Below are positions 25,515-34,312 of a stretch of DNA of 51,161 nt, one piece after another; the first letter of the stretch is position 1; the number at the start of each line of letters is the position of its first letter. The notes beneath the pieces were generated by a model, which was not told where the DNA came from, did no database searches, and worked only from the letters and a program-made list of their open reading frames with translations. Origin of the DNA: Alphaproteobacteria bacterium (GTDB taxonomy: Bacteria; Pseudomonadota; Alphaproteobacteria; UBA9219); NCBI GenBank assembly GCA_031291435.1, contig JARLJC010000300.1:1-51161 (forward strand). Direction: 5' to 3'. Made by a program: the position numbers and the translations under genes.

Positions 25515-25773
25515 AATCTTTCCGGCGCCTGGCCCACGAATGGTTCGTGTTCCAAGGTAAATCAGATAAAACAATGTCTTATCTGGCTGCCGGGTACAGC
25601 CGCGACCCTCTTGAGGGCTTTCGTCCTAACGATTGGACGAAGGAAGCGCGAAACGAAGAACCGGGAACCTCGTCCTACAAAGGCAACCGGCAGTACAAGG
25701 CAACCTATTTGCCGATTCTGGCGCCAACGGGTCTTTATTCAACCCCTTCGGCGACTGTCGGCGGGAGAATTAA
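25515..25773 (+). ncRNA. Structured 5' leader of rne
   Basis: The leader contains at least four consecutive hairpins: CACGAA/TTCGTG (25535-25549), CAGATAA/TTATCTG (25563-25585), CCCTC/GAGGG (25606-25617) and TTCGTCC/GGACGAA (25620-25641), followed by a long A/C-rich single strand. RNase E of enteric bacteria is controlled by cleavage of its own structured leader; by analogy this one may serve the same autoregulation. No sequence match to the enteric element is claimed. Confidence 0.5.
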
Positions 25774-28407
25774 ATGACGAAGCGTATGTTGGTGGATGCC
25801 ACGCATCCGGAAGAAACTCGTGTAGCTATCGTAGACGAGCGCCGCCTCGAAGATTTCGACTTCGAGAGTACGGGCAAAAAACAGCTCAAAGGCAATATTT
25901 ACCTCGCGAAAGTCATTCGCATCGAACCGTCCTTACAGGCGGCCTTCGTCGAATATGGCGGCAACCGTCATGGTTTCCTGCCTTTCAGCGAAATCCATCC
26001 CGATTATTTCCGCATTCCGATGGCCGACCGCCCTCACGATGAGGAGCCGGAAGACGATTCGGATGAAGGTGATGAAGGCGACGACGAAGCCTATGCCGAA
26101 GAAGTTAAAGCCTATCAGGCGGAAATCGCCGGGCATGACCATGATCACGAACATCATCATAACGACGCGCCGGTAACGGTCGAAGAACCGGCCCAGCCCG
26201 CCGCACCCGAAGATATTTCCCTTCCCATCGCCGAGGCTGTGGCCGAAGCGATTGTGAACGCCGAACCCGATACGCATATCGTGGCGCTCAGCAGCGAAAA
26301 CGATGCCGCCGATCTCGGCCTCATCACCGATTTCGGCAATGCCGCGGTCGATCAGTCAGGATTTGTGCCGACTGCGACTCCGGTCGAAGCCGTCGGTGGC
26401 GAACATGCCGAAATCGAGGAAGAAGAACGCGCCCCGCGCGTCCGCCGTCCGAACTATAAAATTCAGGAAGTCGTCAAACGCCGCCAGATCATGCTGATTC
26501 AGGTGGTCAAGGAAGAACGCGGCAACAAAGGCGCGGCCCTCACCACGTTCCTGTCGCTGGCCGGACGTTACTGCGTTTTGATGCCCAACACCGATCGCGG
26601 CGGCGGCGTGTCGCGCAAGATCACCAGCCATACCGACCGCAAGCGCATGAAGGACATGCTCGACCAGCTCGAGACTCCGGAAGGCATGGCGGTCATTCTC
26701 CGCACCGCCGGGATGGAGCAGGAACCCGCTGAAATTCAGCGCGATCTCGAACATCTTCTGCGTCTGTGGAACAATATCCGCGAACAGACTTTGCAATCGA
26801 CCGCGCCGACTCTGATTTACGAAGAAGCGAGCCTCATCAAACGTTCGATCCGCGATCTGTATGCCGCCGATGTCGCCGAAATTCTCGTGGCCGGGCAGCA
26901 GGGATTCACTCTGGCGCAGGATTTCATGCGCTCGATCATGCCTGATGATGTTGGCCGCGTGAAATTGTACGAAGACCCGGTTCCTTTGTTCTTCCGCTAT
27001 AACGTCGAGAAGCAGATCGACGGTTTGTATAACCCGGTCGTGCAATTGCGCTCGGGCGGTTACATCGTCATCAACCCGACCGAAGCTTTGGTGTCGATTG
27101 ACGTCAATTCGGGCCGCGCCACGCGCGAACGCCACATCGAAGGAACTGCGCTTAAAACCAATATCGAGGCCGCCGATGAAATTGCGCGTCAACTGCACCT
27201 GCGCGATCTCGCCGGTTTGGTGGTCATCGACTTCATCGACATGGAAGATGGGCGCAACAACGCCGCCGTCGAACGCCGCATGAAAGAAGCGATGAAGGCC
27301 GACCGCGCGCGCCTGCAGATCGGGCGTATCTCACCCTTCGGTTTGCTCGAACTCTCGCGTCAGCGTTTGCACCCCAGCCTCACCGAACTGAATTTCGAAC
27401 GTTGTGCCCATTGCGCCGGTGTCGGCCTTGTCCGCTCGGTCGATTCCGCCGCGATTTCCGTGCTGCGCCTCATCGAAGAAGAAGGCATCCGCCAGCCTGG
27501 CGGCGAAATCGTTCTGCATCTCGCCACCAAGGTCGCGCTTTATATCCTCAATCAAAAACGCGCCGTGCTGCATGAAATCGAACGCCGTTACGGCTTGCAG
27601 GTTTTCCTGCGCGGCGACGATGCTCTCGTGCCGCCTGAATGCAAGATGGAACGTATGCGCAGCGGCGAAGCCCGTTCGCGCAATATCGGCCCCGCCGTCG
27701 ATAGCGATCAATTATTGGCCGACTCGGCTTTGATGGATAGCAGCGAAGGCGGCGATATGCCTGTCTCCGAACCTGCGCCCCGCGTCGAACGCGAAGGTAG
27801 CGGCGAACGTCCGCGCCGCAGCCGCTTTGGCCGTGGCCGTGAACGCGGTGAAGGTCGTGGCGAAGGCCGCAATGAACGTGGCGGCGAACGCGGTGGCCGT
27901 GATCGTAACCGCGAACGCGCGCCCCATAATGCCGAAGCCAATGGCAATGCCGTGGTTTCCGAACAGATGCCCGATGACAATATCGGCAATGCCGTGCCGC
28001 CTGCGGAAGGCTTTGTTGAAGGTAATCGTGAAAATGGGCGCGAAGGCGCTGTCGGCCCTGATGGGCAACGCACGGGCCGCCGTCGCGGTCGCCGTGGCGG
28101 CCGTGGCCGTCGTGGCGGCGCTGAACGTGGCGAGGGACAACCGCGCGAACCACGTGGGGATCGTCCCGAACGCGAACGCCGTCCTTCGGAAGGCGCGCCG
28201 GACGGTGCCCGTTCGGAACAGCAGCCGCGCTCATATGAATCCGCGCCTGTCGCTTCTGTGCCGGTCAGCATCCATGATCTCGACACCACGCCGCGCGAAC
28301 ATCGCGAACCGCGTGCGCCCGCTTCATCTGCGCCCTATGACGTGAATAACGGCGGCGATGGCGATGCGCCCAAAGGTGGCTGGTGGCGCAAGCTCACAGG
28401 CCAGTAA
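25774..28407 (+). CDS. rne: Ribonuclease E
   Basis: An 877-residue RNase E, the endonuclease that starts mRNA decay and forms the degradosome. The S1 domain begins near residue 35 (KGNIYLAKVIRIEPSLQAAF) and is split by an insertion of about 140 residues (roughly 88-227) that is very acidic with a His cluster (HDHDHEHHH); such insertions are typical of alphaproteobacteria. After it come the 5' sensor region, the catalytic DNase I-like domain (VSIDVNSGRATRERHIEGTA, VVIDFIDMED) and the zinc link Cys544-Ala-His-Cys547. The C-terminal third is Arg/Gly/Glu-rich and disordered, where partner proteins and RNA bind. ATG 25774 has GGGAG upstream. Confidence 0.96.
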   Translation: MTKRMLVDATHPEETRVAIVDERRLEDFDFESTGKKQLKGNIYLAKVIRIEPSLQAAFVEYGGNRHGFLPFSEIHPDYFRIPMADRPHDEEPEDDSDEGDEGDDEAYAEEVKAYQAEIAGHDHDHEHHHNDAPVTVEEPAQPAAPEDISLPIAEAVAEAIVNAEPDTHIVALSSENDAADLGLITDFGNAAVDQSGFVPTATPVEAVGGEHAEIEEEERAPRVRRPNYKIQEVVKRRQIMLIQVVKEERGNKGAALTTFLSLAGRYCVLMPNTDRGGGVSRKITSHTDRKRMKDMLDQLETPEGMAVILRTAGMEQEPAEIQRDLEHLLRLWNNIREQTLQSTAPTLIYEEASLIKRSIRDLYAADVAEILVAGQQGFTLAQDFMRSIMPDDVGRVKLYEDPVPLFFRYNVEKQIDGLYNPVVQLRSGGYIVINPTEALVSIDVNSGRATRERHIEGTALKTNIEAADEIARQLHLRDLAGLVVIDFIDMEDGRNNAAVERRMKEAMKADRARLQIGRISPFGLLELSRQRLHPSLTELNFERCAHCAGVGLVRSVDSAAISVLRLIEEEGIRQPGGEIVLHLATKVALYILNQKRAVLHEIERRYGLQVFLRGDDALVPPECKMERMRSGEARSRNIGPAVDSDQLLADSALMDSSEGGDMPVSEPAPRVEREGSGERPRRSRFGRGRERGEGRGEGRNERGGERGGRDRNRERAPHNAEANGNAVVSEQMPDDNIGNAVPPAEGFVEGNRENGREGAVGPDGQRTGRRRGRRGGRGRRGGAERGEGQPREPRGDRPERERRPSEGAPDGARSEQQPRSYESAPVASVPVSIHDLDTTPREHREPRAPASSAPYDVNNGGDGDAPKGGWWRKLTGQ

Positions 28408-28413
28408 CCGGCT

Positions 28414-30258
28414 GTGGCTTCGACTCTTCTTTTAACGGTGCAGGACGGCATTATTCGCTACGGCGATAAAACGCTGTTCGATGGGCTGTCCTTCAATATC
28501 CGCGAAGGCGAGAAAGTCTGTCTGGTCGGCAAGAACGGCGCCGGCAAAAGCACTTTGATGAATATCATCACAGGCGCCCGCGAACTCGACGAAGGCATCC
28601 GCTGGCAATTGCAGGGCTCCACGGTGGGGTATCTGCAGCAGGATATCGTGCCGAAACCCGGCCAGACCGTGCGCGAATTCATCTTCGCCGCGCTCGAAAA
28701 TCAGGATGGCAGCCACGATTATAAGATCGAAATCGTGGTCGAGCCGCTTGAAATCCATCTCGACGACCAGATGAGTAATCTTTCGGGCGGACAGTTGCGC
28801 CGCGCCGCTCTGGCGCGGGCGCTGGTCGAAGAACCCGATATTCTTCTGCTTGATGAGCCCACTAACCACCTCGATCTCGACATCATCGAATGGCTGGAAG
28901 GCTATCTGAAAGCCTATCGCGGGGCCGTGTTCTGCATCAGCCACGATAAAACTTTTCTTTCCAACATTTCGCAGTCGGTTTACTGGCTCGATCGCGGGCG
29001 GCTGCGGATTTGCCCGCGCGGTTTTTCATTCTTCGAAGAATGGGCCGGGATGATCCTCGAACAGGAAGAACGTGAATTACATAACCGGCAGAAAGTGCTG
29101 GATATCGAAGTGGAATGGGCCAGCCGCGGCGTCAAAGCGCGGCGCAAGCGCAATGTCCGCCGCGTCGATCAGATGAAGACCGAGCGCGATAAACTGCGTT
29201 CGGATAAAAATGTGCTCGCCAAAATGCTGGCCAAGATCGAGTTCGAGCCGCAGGAACTGGCCGAAGCCAGCTCGAAAATCGCCGCCGAATTTTACAACGT
29301 CTATAAGACTTACAGCGAGGATGGCCGCGACAAAATCATCCTCGATAAATTCAATCTGCGCATTCAGCGCGGTGACCGTATCGGCATCATCGGCAAGAAC
29401 GGTTCGGGCAAGACCTCGTTCCTGCGCATGCTGGTCAAGGAAATGCAGCCCGACGCCGGCAAGGTCAAAATGGCGAAGGATTTGACCTTTTCCTATTTCG
29501 ATCAGAAACGCAAAGACCTGATTCCCGAAAATTCCCTGCATCGCATTTTATGCCCGAACGGCAGCGACTATATCGATGTCATGGGCAAGGATCGCCATGT
29601 CTGCGGCTATCTGAAGGACTTTTTGTTCGACCCGAAAATGGTCAATCATCCTGTCAGCGCCTTGTCGGGCGGGCAGAAAAACCGCCTGATGCTGGCCAAA
29701 ATTATGGCCAATCCGGGCAGCCTGCTTATTCTCGACGAACCGACCAATGATTTGGATATGGATACGCTCGATATGCTGGAAGACATGCTGGCGACATATA
29801 CCGGCACCCTGCTGGTGGTCAGCCACGACCGCGATTTCCTCGACCAGACCGTCAGCAAATTGCTGGTGTTCGAGGGCGGCGGCAAAGTCGATGCCGTGAT
29901 CGGCGGCTATTCCGATTATCTCGAGAAGAAAGCGGGCAAGAATAAACCCGCCGAAGCGATCAAGCCCCTGCCGCGCGGCAAGAAAGACGCGCCCGCGCTG
30001 CGCGTCAAGGAAGCCAAGATGACGTATATTCAGGAATATGAATTGCGCACGCTGCCGGAAAAGATCGGCGATCTCGAAGCTGAAATCGCGGCGTTGGAAC
30101 CGCAACTGGCCGATCCGGATCTGTATACGCGCGACGCCGAACTGTTCGACAAATTGTCGCGCGGTCTCGCTTATGCCAAGGCGACTTTGCATAAATCCGA
30201 AGAACGCTGGCTTGAACTCGAAGAACTCCGCATCTCGTTGAGTGAGGCCGAAGCATGA
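28414..30258 (+). CDS. ABC-F family ATPase (Uup-like)
   Basis: A 614-residue ABC-F protein with two ATPase domains and no membrane part; the family acts on ribosomes or, for Uup, on DNA/ribosome maintenance. Domain 1: GKNGAGKST (residues about 41-49), LSGGQLRRAALARAL and LLLDEPTNHLDLD. Domain 2: GKNGSGKTS (about 330), LSGGQKNRLMLAKIM and LILDEPTNDLDMD. The interdomain linker is long and charged, and the C-terminal 90 residues form a coiled-coil, as in Uup. The start is GTG 28414, six bases after the rne stop. It is coupled by ATGA to the metallopeptidase gene. Confidence 0.92.
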   Translation: MASTLLLTVQDGIIRYGDKTLFDGLSFNIREGEKVCLVGKNGAGKSTLMNIITGARELDEGIRWQLQGSTVGYLQQDIVPKPGQTVREFIFAALENQDGSHDYKIEIVVEPLEIHLDDQMSNLSGGQLRRAALARALVEEPDILLLDEPTNHLDLDIIEWLEGYLKAYRGAVFCISHDKTFLSNISQSVYWLDRGRLRICPRGFSFFEEWAGMILEQEERELHNRQKVLDIEVEWASRGVKARRKRNVRRVDQMKTERDKLRSDKNVLAKMLAKIEFEPQELAEASSKIAAEFYNVYKTYSEDGRDKIILDKFNLRIQRGDRIGIIGKNGSGKTSFLRMLVKEMQPDAGKVKMAKDLTFSYFDQKRKDLIPENSLHRILCPNGSDYIDVMGKDRHVCGYLKDFLFDPKMVNHPVSALSGGQKNRLMLAKIMANPGSLLILDEPTNDLDMDTLDMLEDMLATYTGTLLVVSHDRDFLDQTVSKLLVFEGGGKVDAVIGGYSDYLEKKAGKNKPAEAIKPLPRGKKDAPALRVKEAKMTYIQEYELRTLPEKIGDLEAEIAALEPQLADPDLYTRDAELFDKLSRGLAYAKATLHKSEERWLELEELRISLSEAEA

Positions 30259-30989
30259 GCGCGCGCGAGACCGGCTTTATTACCGTCGGCGGCGCGCATG
30301 TTCCTTTTCTTGTCTCACGTTCCAAACGCCGCCGCCGCACTATTGCTTTCCGGTTGGACAATGACGGCGCTTTGCAGGTGATGGCCCCGGCCCGCGCCAG
30401 CCTTTCGCATCTGGCCAAAATCATGCAGGGGCATGAGGCCTGGGTGATGCGCAAACTGGCGCAGCGCCGGGAATCGCCGCCCGAATGCGATTACACAGAC
30501 GGTTCCATTTTCACCTATCTCGGGCGGCCTTACCGGCTGCGCGTGACGCAGGGCGGGGGTAAATCTTCCATCCTTTTTCGCCCGCATGAATTTCATGTCC
30601 ACGTGCCGGACGAAACTCTTTCGGCCAAAGGGCTGCGCGAGGAAGTGAAACTTGACCTTATGCTGTGGGCGAAAAAACGGGCGAAGGTGAAGTTCAAGCG
30701 GCGGCTCGATCTATGGGCGGCGCGGATGGGTGTGGAGTACAAAAAACTTATGGTCACCGGGCCGGAACGGCGCTGGGGCAGTTGCAGCGTCGATAATGTT
30801 ATCCGCCTCAACTGGCGCCTGATGATGGCGCCTTTGCCGCTGATCGATTATGTGGTCGCGCATGAACTGGCGCATGTGAAGCATAAAAACCATTCCGCGC
30901 GTTTCTGGGGATTTCTCGCCAGATCCATGCCCGATTGCATGGAAAGGCGCAAAAAGCTGCGCTCGATTGAAGGCGCGCTTGTGCTATAA
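30255..30989 (+). CDS. YgjP-like metallopeptidase (DUF45, M48-type HExxH)
   Basis: A 244-residue YgjP/DUF45 protein. The zinc site is YVVAHELAHVKHKNHSARFW (His-Glu-x-x-His near residues 200-204, further His in KNHS). Upstream motifs RRWGSCSVDNVIRLNWRL are also typical. No signal peptide or membrane helix, so it would be cytoplasmic; substrates are unknown. The N-terminal Arg cluster RSKRRRRTIAFRL fits the family. ATG 30255 overlaps the ABC-F stop by four bases. Confidence 0.9.
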   Translation: MSARETGFITVGGAHVPFLVSRSKRRRRTIAFRLDNDGALQVMAPARASLSHLAKIMQGHEAWVMRKLAQRRESPPECDYTDGSIFTYLGRPYRLRVTQGGGKSSILFRPHEFHVHVPDETLSAKGLREEVKLDLMLWAKKRAKVKFKRRLDLWAARMGVEYKKLMVTGPERRWGSCSVDNVIRLNWRLMMAPLPLIDYVVAHELAHVKHKNHSARFWGFLARSMPDCMERRKKLRSIEGALVL

Positions 30990-31017
30990 AGGACTGTCTC
31001 AATCAGGAGGGAATATC

Positions 31018-31203
31018 ATGTCGATTATCGTTGAACATAGATGGCGGCCCTATGGCATGACCATCTTCAAATACGGCCTTGGCTATGGCGCTGCGGCGGC
31101 GATGATTTTGTCCTACAGCGTCAACCAATCCATTTTGTGGATGCTGATCGATGGGTGGTTCAGCTGGCTGTATGTCTTTTTCTTCGCGCTTTTCCGGGCG
31201 TGA
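31018..31203 (+). CDS. Small membrane protein, unknown function
   Basis: A 61-residue protein with an N-terminal basic segment (EHRWRPYGM) and two hydrophobic stretches (about residues 17-35 and 38-58), so it is probably a membrane hairpin. ATG 31018 is preceded by AGGAGGG, a near-perfect ribosome site, which supports a real gene. It is followed 23 bases later by the thioredoxin-like gene and may be its operon partner. No family recognised. Confidence 0.7.
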   Translation: MSIIVEHRWRPYGMTIFKYGLGYGAAAAMILSYSVNQSILWMLIDGWFSWLYVFFFALFRA

Positions 31204-31226
31204 AGCTGGTGATCCGGAGGCCCGAC

Positions 31227-31778
31227 ATGAAGCGTGAAAAATGGATCGCGGCATCGCCGCTTATCATCTTCGGCGTGCTGGCGCTGGTGCTGATCATCGG
31301 CCTGCACCATCGCGGCTCCCAAGCTCCTGAATTCGCGCTGCATGTTGGCGATGCCGCGCCGGTGACCGATCTGCCGGTGCTGGGGCATCCCAATATGCGC
31401 TTCACCACGGCTTCGTGGCGGGGTCGGCCTTATGTCGTCAATTTCTTCGCCAGCTGGTGCGCCGATTGCCGCGCCGAGCATGAAGAACTGATGACCCTGC
31501 AGGCCGGGCATGTTCCCATCATCGGCATCACTTATAAAGATCACGCCGATAACACCACTATCTATCTCGACCGCGAGGGCAATCCCTTCGTCGCCGTGGC
31601 CGAGGATGAAAGCGGCCGCACCGCCACCGGATGGGGCTTGGCAGGGGTGCCGGAAACTTTCGTGATCGATGCCGGGGGCATTGTCCGCTGGCACTATAGC
31701 GGCGCGCTGACCGACGAAGTAGCGTCGGATGAGCTAATGCCCGTTTGGGAAAACGTCAGCAGCGGAACGGCGCGGTAA
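31227..31778 (+). CDS. Thioredoxin-fold protein, DsbE/CcmG-like
   Basis: A 183-residue membrane-anchored thioredoxin-like protein. One N-terminal helix (IIFGVLALVLIIGL, about residues 13-26) anchors a periplasmic domain with the active site FFASWCADCRAEHEEL (Cys74 and Cys77 region, WCxxC) and the cis-Pro loop GVPETFVID. DsbE/CcmG proteins reduce apocytochrome c before haem attachment; no other ccm genes are here, so its partner is unknown. ATG 31227 has CCGGAGG eight bases upstream. Confidence 0.88.
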   Translation: MKREKWIAASPLIIFGVLALVLIIGLHHRGSQAPEFALHVGDAAPVTDLPVLGHPNMRFTTASWRGRPYVVNFFASWCADCRAEHEELMTLQAGHVPIIGITYKDHADNTTIYLDREGNPFVAVAEDESGRTATGWGLAGVPETFVIDAGGIVRWHYSGALTDEVASDELMPVWENVSSGTAR

Positions 31779-32195
31779 GCGGGCAGGGCCGTTTTCCCCT
31801 GCAAGCGCAAAAATGGGTTTGGGAATGAGATAATGACCATGAGATCGGCTATGACGCCTATTCCAGACCGTTTTTAGGTGGTTCAACGACCATTTTGGCT
31901 TTTGGTGCCTGTTTTGTGACCCAATATCCGGCCTTCGCCACCAAAATCCGTCATTTTCATATCTTGTATGGCCGGATTCTTGCCCAAATATGCTTTAAAC
32001 GGATTTTTTGCCTTTTTGGCGCTGGTTCCAATCGTTTTTTCCTTTATTGAAATAAGAAAGGAAAGTACCCCTTTTCGGCTTTTGGACTAACCCTATGTTT
32101 TCTCGTGCAAAATCATAAGGCTCGTGGTAATCATTCCGCACACCGGACGAATAAAGCCGGCAAGTCTCCAGTAGCAAAAACAGGGGAATGGGCGC
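31779..32195. other. Intergenic region, no gene recognised
   Basis: 417 AT-richer bases after the thioredoxin gene. I see no tRNA, no strong terminator and no convincing reading frame; a 60-codon minus frame at 31995-32177 has no ribosome site or homology I can see. A promoter for the NTF2-like gene is expected near the right end. Confidence 0.5.
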
Positions 32196-32960
32196 ATGGC
32201 CACCGCGAAGAAAAAAAGCATCTCGAGCAAAAAAGCCGCGACTTCCAAAAAGCCCGCACCGAAATCCGCGCCTTCATCCGCCCGCAAAAGCAAGCCCAGC
32301 CTGTCTTTACTGAAATTCCCGCGCCCCAGCCTTGTTTCACAGCTGGGCGGCAGCGGCGAAAGACTGAGCCCGCGTTTGCAGGCCGCGATCGATAAAAGCG
32401 AAATCGCCGAACTGCTTGCCAGTTTTGCGCGCGGCATCGACCGCGTCGATGAAAATCTGCTGCGTTCCGTCTTGCACCCCGACGCCACCCTCGATCTCGG
32501 CCCCGGCGTGTTTCAGGGGACAGGCGGCGATTACGTGCATTGGGTCCTGGGCGTTCTGCAGGGGGTGCGTTCCTCGCATCACATGATCACCAATATCCGG
32601 GTCGAGCTCGACGGCGACGCCGCTCTGGTCGAATCCTATTTCAGCGCGCATATCCGCATCGAAAAACCCATCGGCCGCGAAGACGTCTTCATGGGCGGCC
32701 GCAATCTCGACCGTTTCGAACGCCGCCCTTCGGGTTCGGCGGGCGTGTGGAAAATCGTGCACCGCAAGCAGGTTCTCGACTGGGTGCGCACCGAAGCGGT
32801 TTCGGATATTTTCTATCATCAGAATCCCGACGCGCTGTGGAGCTATCGCACCAAGACCGATGCTTCCTATCAGATGGCGCAGTTCCCCGGCACGCAGACC
32901 GGCGGCAAGCTTCCGGCCTTTCTTGGCCGTCATTATGAAAGCAAGAGCGTCAAGTTTTAA
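32196..32960 (+). CDS. NTF2/SnoaL-like protein with a basic N-terminal extension
   Basis: A 254-residue protein. Residues 1-60 are Lys/Ser/Ala/Pro-rich, resembling a nucleic-acid-binding or histone-H1-like tail. Residues about 70-225 match the SnoaL/nuclear-transport-factor-2 fold, with SEIAELLASFARGIDRVDEN, LHPDATLDLGPGV and VWKIVHRKQVLDW typical of SnoaL_4 proteins related to ring-hydroxylating dioxygenase small subunits. The substrate is unknown. The basic tail on such a domain is unusual. It stands alone, with long gaps on both sides. Confidence 0.75.
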   Translation: MATAKKKSISSKKAATSKKPAPKSAPSSARKSKPSLSLLKFPRPSLVSQLGGSGERLSPRLQAAIDKSEIAELLASFARGIDRVDENLLRSVLHPDATLDLGPGVFQGTGGDYVHWVLGVLQGVRSSHHMITNIRVELDGDAALVESYFSAHIRIEKPIGREDVFMGGRNLDRFERRPSGSAGVWKIVHRKQVLDWVRTEAVSDIFYHQNPDALWSYRTKTDASYQMAQFPGTQTGGKLPAFLGRHYESKSVKF

Positions 32961-33082
32961 ACCGATAGCTTGACTTTTTCGCGCCGGACGGCTTGCATCT
33001 TCGTCTCCCCCCTCTCTTCGCTTTAGGCGAAGAGGTCGCGCGCCGCATCCGCGTCGCGCGCCTTCAAACAAAGGAAACGACG

Positions 33083-33442
33083 ATGACGAAGATCAAAGGC
33101 CTTTCCGTTCTCGCGGCGGCATTGCTGCTGGCCGCGCCCGCTTTCGCGCAGGATGAAGGCGGCGGCATGCCTCCGCCCCCCAATGGCGGCCCGCCGCCGA
33201 TGATGGAGGGGGGTGCGATGCCGCCGCCGCCGCCCGGTGGCGATATGGATCATCACAACATGCAAAAACCCGGCGACATGCATGACGGCGACCATAAAGA
33301 GATGAACGCCGACGAACGCAAGAAGCACATGGAAGAACGCAAAGAGCGCCGCGAAAAACGCATGGAAGAGCGCAAGAGACATAAAGAACACAAAGAACAT
33401 CAGGAGGGCGAACATCCGATGCCGCCCGCCGGGGGGCAATAA
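33083..33442 (+). CDS. Small secreted Pro/Met/His-rich protein with a charged tail
   Basis: A 119-residue exported protein. A Sec signal peptide (LSVLAAALLLAAPAFAQDE) is cut near residue 23. The mature part has a Pro/Gly/Met-rich stretch, then Asp/His/Met repeats (MDHHNM, DMHDGDHKEM) and a Lys/Arg/Glu helix (HMEERKERREKRMEERKRH). The His, Met and Asp clusters could bind copper or another metal, and the helical part resembles Spy/CpxP-like periplasmic metal sensors only loosely. ATG 33083 with AAGGAAACG upstream. It is followed by a terminator. Function unknown. Confidence 0.72.
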   Translation: MTKIKGLSVLAAALLLAAPAFAQDEGGGMPPPPNGGPPPMMEGGAMPPPPPGGDMDHHNMQKPGDMHDGDHKEMNADERKKHMEERKERREKRMEERKRHKEHKEHQEGEHPMPPAGGQ

Positions 33443-33458
33443 ACCCTGTGATCGAGAA

Positions 33459-33491
33459 AGCCCCGTTGCAGCAATGCGGCGGGGTTTTTAT
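33459..33491 (+). terminator. Terminator after the secreted small protein
   Basis: CCCCG (33461-33465) pairs with CGGGG (33480-33484) around an imperfect inner stem, followed by TTTTT. It overlaps the end of the convergent SDR gene by four bases. Confidence 0.65.
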
Positions 33492-34243
33492 TTGCGCGGC
33501 GTGTGCGCGGCTATTTTATCCATCAGAGATTGCGGCAGGGCCGCCAGCAGGCGCACCAGAAGATACATCGGCCACGGAAAAGCGATGCGGGCGCGGTTGC
33601 AGGCAAGCCCGCGTTTGATGACGGAGGCGGCGCGTTCCGCGCTCATTAAAAAAGGCATCGGGAAATTGTTGGTGTCGGTCATCGGCGTTTTGATGAACCC
33701 GGGACAGACGACATTGACCTCAATTTTATGCCGCGCCATTTCGCCGCGCAGACCTTCGCCATAAACCCGCACCGCCGCCTTGCTGGCGCAATAAGCGGGC
33801 GCGCCGGGAAAGCCGCGGAATCCGGCGATGGAACTGACAAGGACGATCTGCCCGCGTCCGCGCAGCGCCATCGGCGCCAGCAAAGGATGGATGGTGTTGA
33901 ACACGCCGCCGACATTGGTCGCGAAAATATTTTGCACCTGACCGGCGCTTTCGCCTTTTCCGGTGCCCGCCGAAATACCGGCATTGGCGATGACAAGATC
34001 GATCGGGGCTTCGGTGTCGCAGGCGGCAATCCACGCGGCCATATCGGGCGCGTCGGCGACATCGCCGCTGTGAATACTGGTTGCGGCGCCCCGTTGGCGC
34101 GCCCCCGCTGCGACCGCCGCCAGCCTTTCCGCGTTGCGTCCGTGCAAAGCGAGCCGGATGCCGGGGCCGGCATAGGCCAGCGCCAGCGCCGCGCCCAGCC
34201 CGCTCGACGATCCTGTGATAAGAATATGGCGGGGGTTATCCAT
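33488..34243 (-). CDS. Short-chain dehydrogenase/reductase
   Basis: A 251-residue classical SDR. The NAD(P) site is ILITGSSSGLGAALAL (TGxxxGxG, residues 7-22), then ANAGIS (NAG motif), catalytic Ser in VLVSSIAG and YCASK (YxxxK, about residue 153). The C-terminus is hydrophobic (PWPMYLLVRLLAALP), so it may touch a membrane, as in some lipid-related SDRs. The start is ATG 34243; longer frames run into the gmk promoter region. Substrate not known. Divergent from gmk. Confidence 0.9.
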   Translation of the reverse strand: MDNPRHILITGSSSGLGAALALAYAGPGIRLALHGRNAERLAAVAAGARQRGAATSIHSGDVADAPDMAAWIAACDTEAPIDLVIANAGISAGTGKGESAGQVQNIFATNVGGVFNTIHPLLAPMALRGRGQIVLVSSIAGFRGFPGAPAYCASKAAVRVYGEGLRGEMARHKIEVNVVCPGFIKTPMTDTNNFPMPFLMSAERAASVIKRGLACNRARIAFPWPMYLLVRLLAALPQSLMDKIAAHTPRK

Positions 34244-34312
34244 AGCCGGATTATAGGGGCCCCGGCGCAAACGGCAATTGCCGTGCGCGGCCAAAAATGC
34301 TTAAAGATTCGC

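Noticed and set aside
31995-32177. 60-codon minus-strand frame in the 31.8-32.2 kb gap
   Set aside because: No ribosome site, no domain and no neighbour in the same direction.
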